DNA from: Pseudoflavitalea rhizosphaerae
GTDB lineage: Bacteria; Bacteroidota; Bacteroidia; Chitinophagales; Chitinophagaceae
Direction: 5' to 3'
NCBI RefSeq assembly: GCF_003991355.1
Contig: NZ_RCSU01000007.1
Span: 62,001-126,000, forward strand
DNA length: 64,000 nucleotides
Within the stretch, counting starts at the first letter, position 1. Every line of letters starts with the position of its first letter. The notes below the pieces were generated by a model. That model had not been told where the DNA came from, searched no databases, and was given only the letters and a program-made list of their open reading frames with translations. Shown here piece after piece: positions 35,601 to 43,273 of the stretch. A program made the position numbers and the translations under genes.

Positions 35601-36277
35601 TGGTGATCCAGTTCAACTCAATCAGTAAGTCTGTGATCATCTTAACGGAGATCGTGTTCAGTGTGATTGGTGTGTTGCTTGGTTTCGCTTTTACAGGAAT
35701 GGAAGTGTCTGTGGTGATGACGGGTATTGGTATCGTTGGTCTGGCCGGTATTGTGGTGAAGAACGGTATCCTCGTGATCGAGTTTGCGGATGAGTTGCGC
35801 ATGCGTGGTATGAAAACACGTGAAGCGGTGATCCAGGCAGGTAAAACGCGTATCATCCCGGTACTGCTGACGGCAGTGGCTGCGATACTCGGTCTGATCC
35901 CGCTGGCAGTTGGTTTCAATATCGACTTCGTCAAAATGTTCTCCGAACTGAACCCGCATATCTTCTTTGGTGGTGATAATGCCGTGTTCTGGAAGCCACT
36001 GTCCTGGACCATTATCTTCGGTCTCGCCTTCGCCTTCTTCATGACGTTGATCATTGTGCCAAGTATGTACCTGATTGCGGAAAGGCTGAGACGCCCGATG
36101 CGTAATTTATACGGAGGCAAATGGGTGAGCTTTATGGGCATCCCGCCGCTGACCCTGGTGTTTGCACTGATGATGATCGTTGAGATCTTCAGGCACAATT
36201 ACAAACGGGCACGCAGGAGACACAGGCTCAGGAACAATCCGAACGTGAACGAAGCCTTTATCGGCAGCTGGTTCTGA
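32699..36277 (+). CDS. RND efflux permease, large HAE1-like form
   Basis: 1192 residues, about 150 longer than typical AcrB-type pumps; the extra length is partly in membrane-adjacent loops (for example after FAVDFMNHAEHEKKK) and a basic C-terminal tail (NYKRARRRHRLRNNP). The proton-relay segment GLGIIVDDAIVVIENTHRI and the second-half GIVVKNGILVIEFADELR are present. This longer branch is common in Bacteroidota; substrate unknown. Last gene of the TetR-TolC-adaptor-permease operon, closed by a strong terminator. Confidence 0.95.
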   Translation: MSVLENLTGKFKQFGPTTWSIRNKTSIYLLMILVSTMGVYQFVTLPKEQFPDIVIPTIYVQTIYVGNSPKDIENLVSQPIEKQIKGITGAKINKVTSTSVQDYSAIMVEFDTDVKTDIALRKVKDAVDKAKPDLPTDLTEEPSVMEVSFSDQPIMYVNVSGNFDVVRLKKYADDLKDRLEELSQLNRVDLVGAPEREFQINVDNYRMASAHVSFDDIESAIKRENMDISGGLLEAGNTKRNLQLKGQFKTTFDIEKVVIRNSKGGSIYLKDIAQIKDTIKERESYARLNGKNVITLNIIKRAGENLIETSDAVKAVVDQMKAENFPKNLDVVVTGDQSKTTRTSFNELVNTIVIGFLLVLIILMFFMGVTNAFFVALSVPLSMFVAFMFLPAADLIVGTHVTLNFIVLFALLFGLGIIVDDAIVVIENTHRIFVQAGGKLSSEKSAMMAAGEVFIPVLAGTLTTLAPFVPLLFWPGIIGKFMIYLPTMLIFTLTASLIVAFIMNPVFAVDFMNHAEHEKKKSDIFKKPALWVALIVGIVFDLMGYNFLGNLLIFIVLLVILNTYVLEGMIRSFQHRVLPWIMGHYETLLRWVLKGWRPVWMLIATFVLLILSFMIFGASNPKVVFFPTGDPNQIFVYLKLPVGTDVDYTDSITKAMESRVARVLDMENGKENPVVESVITNIAVGAGDPMSGDRSTRPELGRIQVSFVEFEKRHGVSTKPYLDSIRAVVKGVPGAEITVNQEQGGPPTEPPVNIEIASEDFDNLTKTAVALKNYLDSVQVPGVEELKMDIDLTNPEITLTVDRERAMMAGVTSAQIGMTIRTALFGRELSKIKDGDEEYKIQLRNQELQRKDLSSLLNMNVVFMDQSQGRWKSVPISSVVKVDYTSTLGSVKRKNQKRMITLVSNVLESQGYTPTAVNQELAQHIANFKQKPDGVTIRQTGEGEQQAETGAFLGKALIVALLLILLILVIQFNSISKSVIILTEIVFSVIGVLLGFAFTGMEVSVVMTGIGIVGLAGIVVKNGILVIEFADELRMRGMKTREAVIQAGKTRIIPVLLTAVAAILGLIPLAVGFNIDFVKMFSELNPHIFFGGDNAVFWKPLSWTIIFGLAFAFFMTLIIVPSMYLIAERLRRPMRNLYGGKWVSFMGIPPLTLVFALMMIVEIFRHNYKRARRRHRLRNNPNVNEAFIGSWF

Positions 36278-36301
36278 TGAACATGAATAATTGATTTGAT
36301 G

Positions 36302-36342
36302 CGGGCCTCCGGTTATTTTTTGCCGGAGGCCCGTAATTTTTT
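36302..36342 (+). terminator. Strong Rho-independent terminator of efflux operon 2
   Basis: CGGGCCTCCGG and CCGGAGGCCCG form a perfect 11-bp GC-rich stem with a T-rich 10-base loop, followed by TAATTTTTT. It lies 25 bases after the permease stop. Confidence 0.92.
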
Positions 36343-36422
36343 AAACCGCTCCACTACTAATTGTAAGTAATCAATTTAAATGATAATATTGCGGACGCAG
36401 TATTTGCAATAAAACAAAAAGT

Positions 36423-37217
36423 ATGAGAACGAACCACGAGATAGACTATCGCATTTACGGAGAAGAAATGCAATATGTTGAGATAGAACTCGACCCCAAC
36501 GAAACCGCCATTGCAGAAAGCGGCGCCTTTATGATGATGGATGATGGCATCCAGATGGAAACCATTTTCGGAGATGGAGCCAAAGCACAGCAAGGCTTCT
36601 TCGGCAAACTGATGTCGGCAGGTAAGCGTATGCTCACCGGTGAAAGTCTTTTCATGACTGCCTTCACCAACCTGGGACATGGAAAGAAGAAAGTAAGTTT
36701 CGCTTCTCCTTATCCCGGTAAGATCATCCCGCTGGATCTGCAGCAAATGGGTGGAAAGATCGTTGCCCAAAAAGATGCTTTCCTTTGCGCAGCAAAAGGT
36801 GTGAGTGTTGGTATCGAATTCCAGCGCAAACTGGGAACAGGTCTTTTTGGTGGTGAAGGTTTCATCATGCAGAAACTGGAAGGTGATGGTATGGCATTTG
36901 TTCATGCAGGTGGTCACGTATTCGAAAGAGAATTACAGGCAGGTGAATTCCTCCGCATCGATACAGGTTGCTTAGTGGCTTATACACAAACCATCGATTA
37001 CGATATTCAGTTTGTTGGTGGTATCAAGAATACACTCTTTGGTGGTGAAGGTCTATTCTTCGCTACACTGCGTGGGCCTGGTAAAGTGTGGATCCAGACA
37101 TTGCCTATCAGCAGGCTCGCTGGTCGCATCCTCGCTTACGGATCTTACAATCGTAAGGAAGAAGGAAGTCTGCTCGGCGGTTTAGGCAATATGCTGGATG
37201 GCGACGGCTGGAAATAA
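36423..37217 (+). CDS. AIM24 / TIGR00266 family protein
   Basis: 264-residue soluble beta-rich protein of the AIM24 family. Family marks are [22 protein letters not shown] near the start, the glycine-rich [24 protein letters not shown]-type strand (residues ~139-162) and [19 protein letters not shown] near the end. Function in bacteria is unknown; a mitochondrial relative affects inner-membrane organisation. Monocistronic; repeat R3 and a bidirectional terminator follow. Confidence 0.9.
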   Translation: MRTNHEIDYRIYGEEMQYVEIELDPNETAIAESGAFMMMDDGIQMETIFGDGAKAQQGFFGKLMSAGKRMLTGESLFMTAFTNLGHGKKKVSFASPYPGKIIPLDLQQMGGKIVAQKDAFLCAAKGVSVGIEFQRKLGTGLFGGEGFIMQKLEGDGMAFVHAGGHVFERELQAGEFLRIDTGCLVAYTQTIDYDIQFVGGIKNTLFGGEGLFFATLRGPGKVWIQTLPISRLAGRILAYGSYNRKEEGSLLGGLGNMLDGDGWK

Positions 37218-37218
37218 T

Positions 37219-37335
37219 CAGAGAGCCCCACTCGCTCGCCTCTGGCGAGTGAGTTTTATTTTGTCGCCTCTGGCGACACAGTGCTCGCCGGAGGCGAGCA
37301 AACATAAGTCATTCGCGGGGACGCGATCCACCGGG
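37219..37335 (+). repeat. Dyad repeat R3 (divergent copy)
   Basis: AGAGAGC left flank, then CTCGCC/GGCGAG, TGTCGCC/GGCGACA, GCTCGCC/GGCGAGC and a decayed fourth arm (ATAAGTCATTCGCGGGGACGCG). It begins right after the AIM24 stop (37217) and is followed by the shared terminator. Confidence 0.85.
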
Positions 37336-37349
37336 CAAACCAAAATAAA

Positions 37350-37380
37350 AAAAGCAGGCGCCGTTAAGATGCCTGCTTTT
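37350..37380. terminator. Bidirectional terminator between AIM24 and ricT
   Basis: AAAAGCAGGC and GCCTGCTTTT form a perfect 10-bp stem with an 11-base loop and A/T tracts on both sides, between convergent genes ending at 37217 and 37405. Confidence 0.9.
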
Positions 37381-37404
37381 ATATTTTGACCTGTTGAAAT
37401 AAAC

Positions 37405-38949
37405 TTATGCCTGCGGCTGTTGCGGCGGTGTGCCATCATTGCCCTGCTGGGGCTTTGGTGGGTTGTGCTGCTGCTGGTTTTGCGGACGTTGCTGTTGCTG
37501 AGGCCTTTGCCCTTGTGCCTGTTGGGGACGCTGGCCGTTTTGTTGATTGGTCTGTTGTGGCTTCTGTCCTTGCTGTCCCTGCTGAGGTTTCTGTCCCTGT
37601 TGCTGCGGCTTGCTATGATGAGGCTTTTGACCCTGTCCTTGTTGTTGCGGACGTTGTTGTTGCTGTGGCTTTTGTCCCTGCTGCGATTGTTGCTGAGGAC
37701 GCTGCCCCTGCCCCTGCTGTGGCTTTTGTCCCTGACCTTGTTGCCCCTGCTGCGGTTTTTGAGATTGTTGTCTTGACTGCTGCGCAGGTTTTTGTTGCTG
37801 GCCTCCTTTATGCTGACCACCTTTCTGGTCTTTGCCCTGGTGGCGTTTTTTCTTTTCTGCTTTTTCCAGGCTGCGCAGGCTGATCTGTCCAACCACATCC
37901 ACAAATTCAGGTTCCACTTCTTTGGGTTTGTTGGTGGTAACATCAACTGGTTCCAGTTCATCTGGGATGATGCCCTGTGCATTCAGTTGTTTGATCTTGC
38001 GAACGCGTTCGATGCTCAGTGGATATTGTTTATTGCTGTCGGGCAACATATACCACATGAGATTTTTGAAAATGTCTTTCTTGATGAGGTTGGCGTAACC
38101 TTTGGCTACCTGGATGCTTTCTGCATTTTCGGGGAATGACTGCAGTGCATCGAGATAGGTATCAAGTTCGTAATTAAGACAGCATTTGAGACGGCCGCAT
38201 TGTCCGCTCAGTTTGCTCTGATTGATACTGAGGTTCTGGTAACGGGCAGCGGTAGTGTTCACTGATTTGAAATCGGTGAGCCAGGTGCTGCAGCAGAGCT
38301 CACGTCCGCAACTTCCGATACCGCCTACTTTGGCGGCTTCCTGGCGGGCGCCGATCTGGCGCATTTCCACTTTCAGTTTGAACTCTCGTGCATAGATCTT
38401 GATCAGTTCACGGAAGTCAACGCGGTCATCCGCAATATAAAAGAAGGTTGCTTTTCGGCCATCTGCCTGGATCTCCACTTCGCTTACCTTCATCGCCAGG
38501 TTCAGTTGTTTGGCAATGGCGCGCGACTGGATCAGTGCCTCTTTTTCGCGGGCTTTATTCTGGGCCTGGATCTCGAGGTCTTTATCAGAAGAACGTCTGA
38601 GTACTTTTTTCATTTCAGGCTCAAATTCATTGAGCCCTTTCTTTTTCAGCTGCAGTCTTACAATTTCACCGGTCACACTTACAGAGCCCACGTCGAAACC
38701 ACTGATGCCTTCAACGGTAACCTGGTCTCCTTTTTCAAGATTGTGAACAGTACTGTTTCTGAAATAATCTTTACGGCTGCCATTGTTGAAAGCCACCTCT
38801 ATTACTTTGCAGGCGCTTTCTTCATCATTGATCGGAAGATTGACAAGCCAGTCGAACACATTCATACGGTTGCAGCCACCCGTGCTGCATCCTCCGTTAC
38901 TTTTACAGCCGGCAACTTTGCCACCTGTACCACATGAACTACATCCCAT
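37405..38949 (-). CDS. ricT: PSP1-domain protein RicT with long Q/P-rich tail
   Basis: 514 residues. An N-terminal cysteine cluster (GCSSCGTGGKVAGC, CSTGGCNRMN) precedes the PSP1 domain with conserved GSCGRELCCSTWL and LSGQCGRLKCCLNYE, the cysteines that bind Fe-S in the RicAFT complex acting with RNase Y in Bacillus. From about residue 365 a ~150-residue tail of Q, P, G, K and R follows, with repeats of GQKPQQ type, far longer than usual for the family. Cytoplasmic. Upstream neighbour is the pol III delta' gene, a common Bacteroidota pairing. Confidence 0.92.
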   Translation of the reverse strand: MGCSSCGTGGKVAGCKSNGGCSTGGCNRMNVFDWLVNLPINDEESACKVIEVAFNNGSRKDYFRNSTVHNLEKGDQVTVEGISGFDVGSVSVTGEIVRLQLKKKGLNEFEPEMKKVLRRSSDKDLEIQAQNKAREKEALIQSRAIAKQLNLAMKVSEVEIQADGRKATFFYIADDRVDFRELIKIYAREFKLKVEMRQIGARQEAAKVGGIGSCGRELCCSTWLTDFKSVNTTAARYQNLSINQSKLSGQCGRLKCCLNYELDTYLDALQSFPENAESIQVAKGYANLIKKDIFKNLMWYMLPDSNKQYPLSIERVRKIKQLNAQGIIPDELEPVDVTTNKPKEVEPEFVDVVGQISLRSLEKAEKKKRHQGKDQKGGQHKGGQQQKPAQQSRQQSQKPQQGQQGQGQKPQQGQGQRPQQQSQQGQKPQQQQRPQQQGQGQKPHHSKPQQQGQKPQQGQQGQKPQQTNQQNGQRPQQAQGQRPQQQQRPQNQQQHNPPKPQQGNDGTPPQQPQA

Positions 38950-39212
38950 TCGTATGTTGAATTGACGATGATTAAATTGGATTTATGTTGAAGCCGTAGT
39001 ACAGGGATCAAAAGGGAGGGAGTACATGCAAACCGGTATGCTAACAGTTGTAATCCTGATAAGCATACCAATACTATATATATAGCAGGTGTAGGATGAC
39101 TCAGTTGATGCTTTCGCTCCAGCTCACAATATCTTGCCTCACAAGCCTCTCTTTTTCACATTTCTGCACAGGCTGATATTACAAATATAGGTTTTTCAGA
39201 ACAAAAGGGGCT

Positions 39213-40418
39213 TTATAAGACAGTCAGCGTCTGGCGGGTAGCCAGGATATGGTATAATTTGATGGTGAGCGCATGGAAAAGCATTTTCGCATTAGCGTTT
39301 CTTTCAATATAATAGGCAGCGTTGTCCAGCTCTTTAATAATGGCCTCCTGCTGAGCGAAACCAGATAGTTTGTTGAGGCGGGAGGCAAAATCCTTCTCTG
39401 TCTCGGGCAGGTGAATGGCATCGGGACCCATCGCCTGCAGACGGATGGCCTGTTCCAGGAGGTGATTGAAATAGCGGAGGAACTGTTTTTGTTTTTCACG
39501 GCCCAGTTTGCTGACTTCGTCCACCCACTTCACCTGTGCAATGGGACCATTCTTCAAAACGGCATTGAGCCATTCGCGAACCAGGGAGATCCAGTCTTCC
39601 CCGGCATGGTTCATCAGTTGAAGGGCTTCGCGATAATTACCTGAAGCAATACTCGCGATCTGCCGGGCCTGGTCAGCTTGCAGGTTGGCCCTTGAGCTGA
39701 GCGCTTCGGTAATTTCATTGGTGGTGAGTGCAGGGATCTTCACCAGTTGGGTGCGGCTAAGGATAGTGGCCAGTATCTGCGCTTCATTCTCGGCTACGAG
39801 GATAAAGAGTGTATCTGGTGGCGGCTCCTCGATCAGTTTGAGGAGTTTGTTGCCTTCATTACCGAGGTACTCCGGCATCCAGAGCACCAGTATTTTGAAA
39901 CCGCTCTCAAAACTTTTGAGATTGAGTTTGCGGATGATATCGTTGCATTCGTAAGCGGTGATATTCCCCTGTTTGTTTTCTGCGCCGATGAACTGTAGCC
40001 AGTCGTACACATTTCCGTAAGGGTACTGCCCGAAGAATTCTCTCCATTCAGTGATGTAATCTGTACTGAGGGGTTTGTCGCCTGCTTTGCGCGGGATCAC
40101 CGGATAGGAGAAATGGATATCCGGGTGCATCATCTGCTGTGCTTTCATACAGGAGGGGCATTCGCCGCAGGCATCGTTCAAAAGAACGGGCTCCATTGCT
40201 GGCTCTGCTTCTCCAAATAAAGATGGTCCGGGATCGGCAGCGCCGGCCCTGTTCACTTTATCACACACTATATATTGGGCAAAGGCCATCGCCATCGGCA
40301 ATGCGCCGCTTCCTTCTTTTCCGAGAAAAAGCAGCGCATGGGCCAACTTGTTCTGTTGCACCATTTCTACCAGGTGCTGCTTTGTATCAGCCTGACCAAT
40401 TACTTTTTTGAAAGACAT
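39213..40418 (-). CDS. holB: DNA polymerase III delta' subunit
   Basis: 401-residue clamp-loader subunit. FKKVIGQADTKQHLVEMVQQ is the N-terminal AAA+ start; the P-loop position reads GKEGSGALPM and lacks the GK(S/T), as expected for the non-hydrolysing delta' subunit. A zinc module is visible (CDKVN ... ACGECPSCMKA), followed by HPDIHFSYP and a sensor region FKILVLWMPEYLG. It is distinct from DnaX because of the dead P-loop. It is upstream of ricT on the same strand, 263 bp apart. Confidence 0.9.
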   Translation of the reverse strand: MSFKKVIGQADTKQHLVEMVQQNKLAHALLFLGKEGSGALPMAMAFAQYIVCDKVNRAGAADPGPSLFGEAEPAMEPVLLNDACGECPSCMKAQQMMHPDIHFSYPVIPRKAGDKPLSTDYITEWREFFGQYPYGNVYDWLQFIGAENKQGNITAYECNDIIRKLNLKSFESGFKILVLWMPEYLGNEGNKLLKLIEEPPPDTLFILVAENEAQILATILSRTQLVKIPALTTNEITEALSSRANLQADQARQIASIASGNYREALQLMNHAGEDWISLVREWLNAVLKNGPIAQVKWVDEVSKLGREKQKQFLRYFNHLLEQAIRLQAMGPDAIHLPETEKDFASRLNKLSGFAQQEAIIKELDNAAYYIERNANAKMLFHALTIKLYHILATRQTLTVL

Positions 40419-40453
40419 GGACGCGAAGATAACAAAAGGAAAATTGCTAATTC

Positions 40454-40578
40454 AGGGTGCCCAATTGCTCGCCTCCCGGCGAGTGAGTTATATTTGTTCG
40501 CCTCCGGCGAACATTGCGTCGCCAGAGGCGACTAAATAAAAGTCACTCGCCGGGAGGCGAGCGACTGGCGGCACTCTG
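40454..40578 (+). repeat. Dyad repeat R4 (full four-hairpin copy)
   Basis: CTCGCC/GGCGAG, GTTCGCC/GGCGAAC, GTCGCC/GGCGAC and CTCGCC/GGCGAG follow one another; the right end GGCGAGCGACTGGCGGC is the reverse complement of the left end of R2. It abuts the stop codon of the glutathione peroxidase gene (40579, minus strand). Confidence 0.92.
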
Positions 40579-41091
40579 TTAATTGAGGTATTTAATTAAT
40601 TCAGGATCGGTGGGTTTCACCTTACTGGGGAAAACAGTGATGAGCTTTCCTTTCTCGTCTACCAGGAATTTGGTGAAGTTCCATTTTACGGGATCTTCAA
40701 TGCCCAGTTTCTTTGCTTCTTCCAGGAGATATTTATACAATGGATGAATGTCATCGCCTTTTACAGAGATCTTTTCAGCCATTGGAAAGCGGACGCCGTA
40801 ATTCTTCTGGCAAAATTCCTGGATCTCTTCATTGCTGCCGGGCTCCTGCCCACCGAAATTATTAGCGGGGAAACCAACGATCACCAGTTTGTTCTTATGC
40901 GCTTCATACAGGCTTTCCAGTTCCGCATATTGCTTCGTGTAGCCGCATTTGCTGGCAGTATTCACGATCAGGATCTTCTTTCCCTTGTATTGTGAAAAAT
41001 CGATGGTGCCGCCGGAAAGAGCCGGGACCTTAAAATCATAAATGCCCATAGCCACCGTAAGCGTCAGCGAAAGCAATAACAGACGTATCAT
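40579..41091 (-). CDS. Glutathione peroxidase family, exported
   Basis: 170 residues. Cys-type peroxidase with peroxidatic cysteine in NTASKCGYTKQ, catalytic Gln in FPANNFGGQEPG and Trp in VKWNFTKFLVD; it reduces hydroperoxides, probably with thioredoxin. The N-terminus MIRLLLLSLTLTVAMG looks like a signal peptide, so periplasmic location is likely. No selenocysteine codon. Repeat R4 lies directly after the stop. Confidence 0.93.
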   Translation of the reverse strand: MIRLLLLSLTLTVAMGIYDFKVPALSGGTIDFSQYKGKKILIVNTASKCGYTKQYAELESLYEAHKNKLVIVGFPANNFGGQEPGSNEEIQEFCQKNYGVRFPMAEKISVKGDDIHPLYKYLLEEAKKLGIEDPVKWNFTKFLVDEKGKLITVFPSKVKPTDPELIKYLN

Positions 41092-41151
41092 AAATTATTG
41101 TTTTGAAATATTGTATTGTAATACAAGAATTGTACTAAAAAAGTTGCCGGT

Positions 41152-42546
41152 TTACTGTTTTTCATAGCAGCCGAGATCGGGCTGCCCAACAGGTCGTGGC
41201 TTACCGTCCAGATCGATGCTGATTCCGGAAGCAATGCCAGCATCGATAGCCGGTGATCCATCTTTTAACCGGAAATTGAAATTCTTCTTTTGTGTATCGA
41301 TCGTTTCAAATTCGGGCGACTGGTTCAGCAATACACCTGTAAGCGTACTGTTGGCCGGATTCGCTTTCACTTTCATGATACAATTGGTGAAACTGACATC
41401 GAAAATGCTGTTGCCTTCTTTCTGAACAACTACTTCGTTTTCCACAATACTATTTTCAGACCAGAAGATGCAGTTGGTGAAACTGGCAGTCAGGTCAGTG
41501 GCAACCGTATTGTTATTTTCCTTCACGAAGTTGGTGAGTCCCAGCACCGGGTCTTTGTGTTGAATGAAAGAAGTGGTATAAGAAGCAGCGGTAAGATGAT
41601 TGAAAGTATACTCACCGCCTTTCACCAGTACCAGGTTCTTGCCACAATTGCTGATCAGGCAGTTTTCTGAATTGATGGAAGATGAAATGGCGAGGATGCC
41701 TGCATCATATGCATTGTTTATAATGGATCCTTTTAATTGCAATTTCGGTTGTCCGTTACTGGCAGGGTTATTTAGAACGATGGCCTGGTAGGCATTCTGA
41801 ATTGTCGTGTATTGGATACTGTTATTGATGCTTGGGTCCCTGAAGATCAGTCCCGGCCAGGCAGCGGGATAATCCCTGTAAGGAATATCAAGCCTGTCGC
41901 CGCGGAAAATGATCCTTTCGTTTTCATCTGCTCCTCCGTTGGCATGGAGGGTGCCATCTACAAATAAGGGTGCGTCTGCATGAACATAGATGCGCGTTCC
42001 CTTTTCGATAGTGAGGGTTACATTCTCTTCCACCAGCATTCCGCCGAGGATCACATAAGGTTTATCGTTGGTCCAGGTTTCATTGGCATCAATGAGGCGG
42101 TTGCGGTAGAAATGAGCGTTCTGCCCCCATGCATCCAGTTGTACCCATTGTTCCTGGTCATTGTATTTGATATGCACGCTGTCCTGTACAATGAAGGGCA
42201 GGTTGGCTGCGGTAGGATCGATCTTTACTGTAACGAAAACGTAGAGACTGTCATTGGCTTCCAGTTCCAGATCACGAACAACCGGCCCGGGATATCCGTC
42301 CACATTGATCTTGAAGAAGGAGGCTGCTCCTCCGCCGAGTGAAACTTCGCTGATGCGGAGTTTCTGATCGTTCTGGTTATAGATCCGGAAGAACTGGGTA
42401 ACGGAACCTGTTGTAGTGAACAGGGTATCAAAATGTAGTGTATCGGAGGAAGTGATAACAGTGGCGTTACCGGTAATGAATGAGTTTTTCTTGCACGCGC
42501 TGGCAGTGATCAACACCAGCAGTATGGCAACAAGGATTTGTTTCAT
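41152..42546 (-). CDS. Right-handed beta-helix lipoprotein
   Basis: 464 residues from the ATG at 42546, chosen because it begins a lipoprotein signal (ILVAILLVLITASAC, lipid Cys). A ~150-residue beta-sandwich-like region precedes beta-helix coils (ENVTLTIEKGTRIYVHADAP, YTTIQNAYQAIVL, INSENCLISNCGKNLVLV), and the end SPAIDAGIASGISIDLDGKPRPVGQPDLGCYE is the choice-of-anchor Q terminal motif (quoted piecewise: SPAIDAG, DLDGKPRPVG, DLGCYE). Surface or periplasmic, polysaccharide-related at most by analogy. Confidence 0.85.
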   Translation of the reverse strand: MKQILVAILLVLITASACKKNSFITGNATVITSSDTLHFDTLFTTTGSVTQFFRIYNQNDQKLRISEVSLGGGAASFFKINVDGYPGPVVRDLELEANDSLYVFVTVKIDPTAANLPFIVQDSVHIKYNDQEQWVQLDAWGQNAHFYRNRLIDANETWTNDKPYVILGGMLVEENVTLTIEKGTRIYVHADAPLFVDGTLHANGGADENERIIFRGDRLDIPYRDYPAAWPGLIFRDPSINNSIQYTTIQNAYQAIVLNNPASNGQPKLQLKGSIINNAYDAGILAISSSINSENCLISNCGKNLVLVKGGEYTFNHLTAASYTTSFIQHKDPVLGLTNFVKENNNTVATDLTASFTNCIFWSENSIVENEVVVQKEGNSIFDVSFTNCIMKVKANPANSTLTGVLLNQSPEFETIDTQKKNFNFRLKDGSPAIDAGIASGISIDLDGKPRPVGQPDLGCYEKQ

Positions 42547-42566
42547 GCAGATCAAAAATAAGGTTT

Positions 42567-43265
42567 TCATTTCATGGCGCAAGCCAGGGTACAAATGCTT
42601 AGGCTGGTGCCGGGAGCTTTGAGCAGGGTTGCACCGCAGGCTTCCAGGGTGGCGCCCGTGGTGATCACGTCGTCCACCAGCAGCAGGTGTTTACCGGCAA
42701 TAGCTTCAGGAGCCTGCAGTATGAAGCTGCCGGAAATATTCTCCCATCTTTCTATCCTGTTCTTATGCGTTTGTGATACCGTGGGGCTGATACGTGTAAT
42801 GATATGCTCCAGCACCGGGCGATTGATGATTGCGCCGATACTGTTGCTGAGAATACCAGCCTGGTTATATTTCCTTTTTTTCATTTTGTGTTTGTGCAAT
42901 GGCATCGGGATGATGGCATCGATACGCTGGAAACGGCCAGATTGTAAAATGGCTTCGCCCATTCTCTTTCCAAAATATTCACCGATCTCCTGCCTGCCTT
43001 TGTATTTGAACTGGTGCATCAGTTCCTGTATGAGGGATTGCTGCGTATAAAAATAATGGCTGGCTGCATTCAGGAAAGGCAGCCGCCCGGCAAGTATCTT
43101 TTCCGTGGCGTTACCGCTATGCGGATAAAAATCGGTTGCTGGTAATCGTTGGAGGCAGGAAAAGCAGAGCAGTTGTTCTTTACTCACCGCGTCAGATCCG
43201 CATCCCCGGCAGGTTTGCGGGAAGAAGAGCTGTATGAGCGATTGAGCGGCTTGCCTGAACTGCAT
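42567..43265 (-). CDS. comF: ComF family phosphoribosyltransferase-like protein
   Basis: 232 residues. N-terminal zinc ribbon (CRGCG ... LLCFSCLQRLP), then a type I phosphoribosyltransferase fold with PRPP loop LLLVDDVITTGATLEAC. ComFC proteins support DNA uptake in naturally competent bacteria. It starts 8 bases after radA ends and continues into the beta-helix lipoprotein gene, so radA-comF form an operon; comEC is at 60-62 kb. Confidence 0.92.
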   Translation of the reverse strand: MQFRQAAQSLIQLFFPQTCRGCGSDAVSKEQLLCFSCLQRLPATDFYPHSGNATEKILAGRLPFLNAASHYFYTQQSLIQELMHQFKYKGRQEIGEYFGKRMGEAILQSGRFQRIDAIIPMPLHKHKMKKRKYNQAGILSNSIGAIINRPVLEHIITRISPTVSQTHKNRIERWENISGSFILQAPEAIAGKHLLLVDDVITTGATLEACGATLLKAPGTSLSICTLACAMK

Positions 43266-43273
43266 AGGGATGG

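Noticed and set aside
37407-37883. Long Ala/Val-rich and Leu-rich plus frames opposite the ricT tail
   Set aside because: They are antisense readings of the Q/P-rich repeat codons; the real gene has conserved PSP1 motifs.
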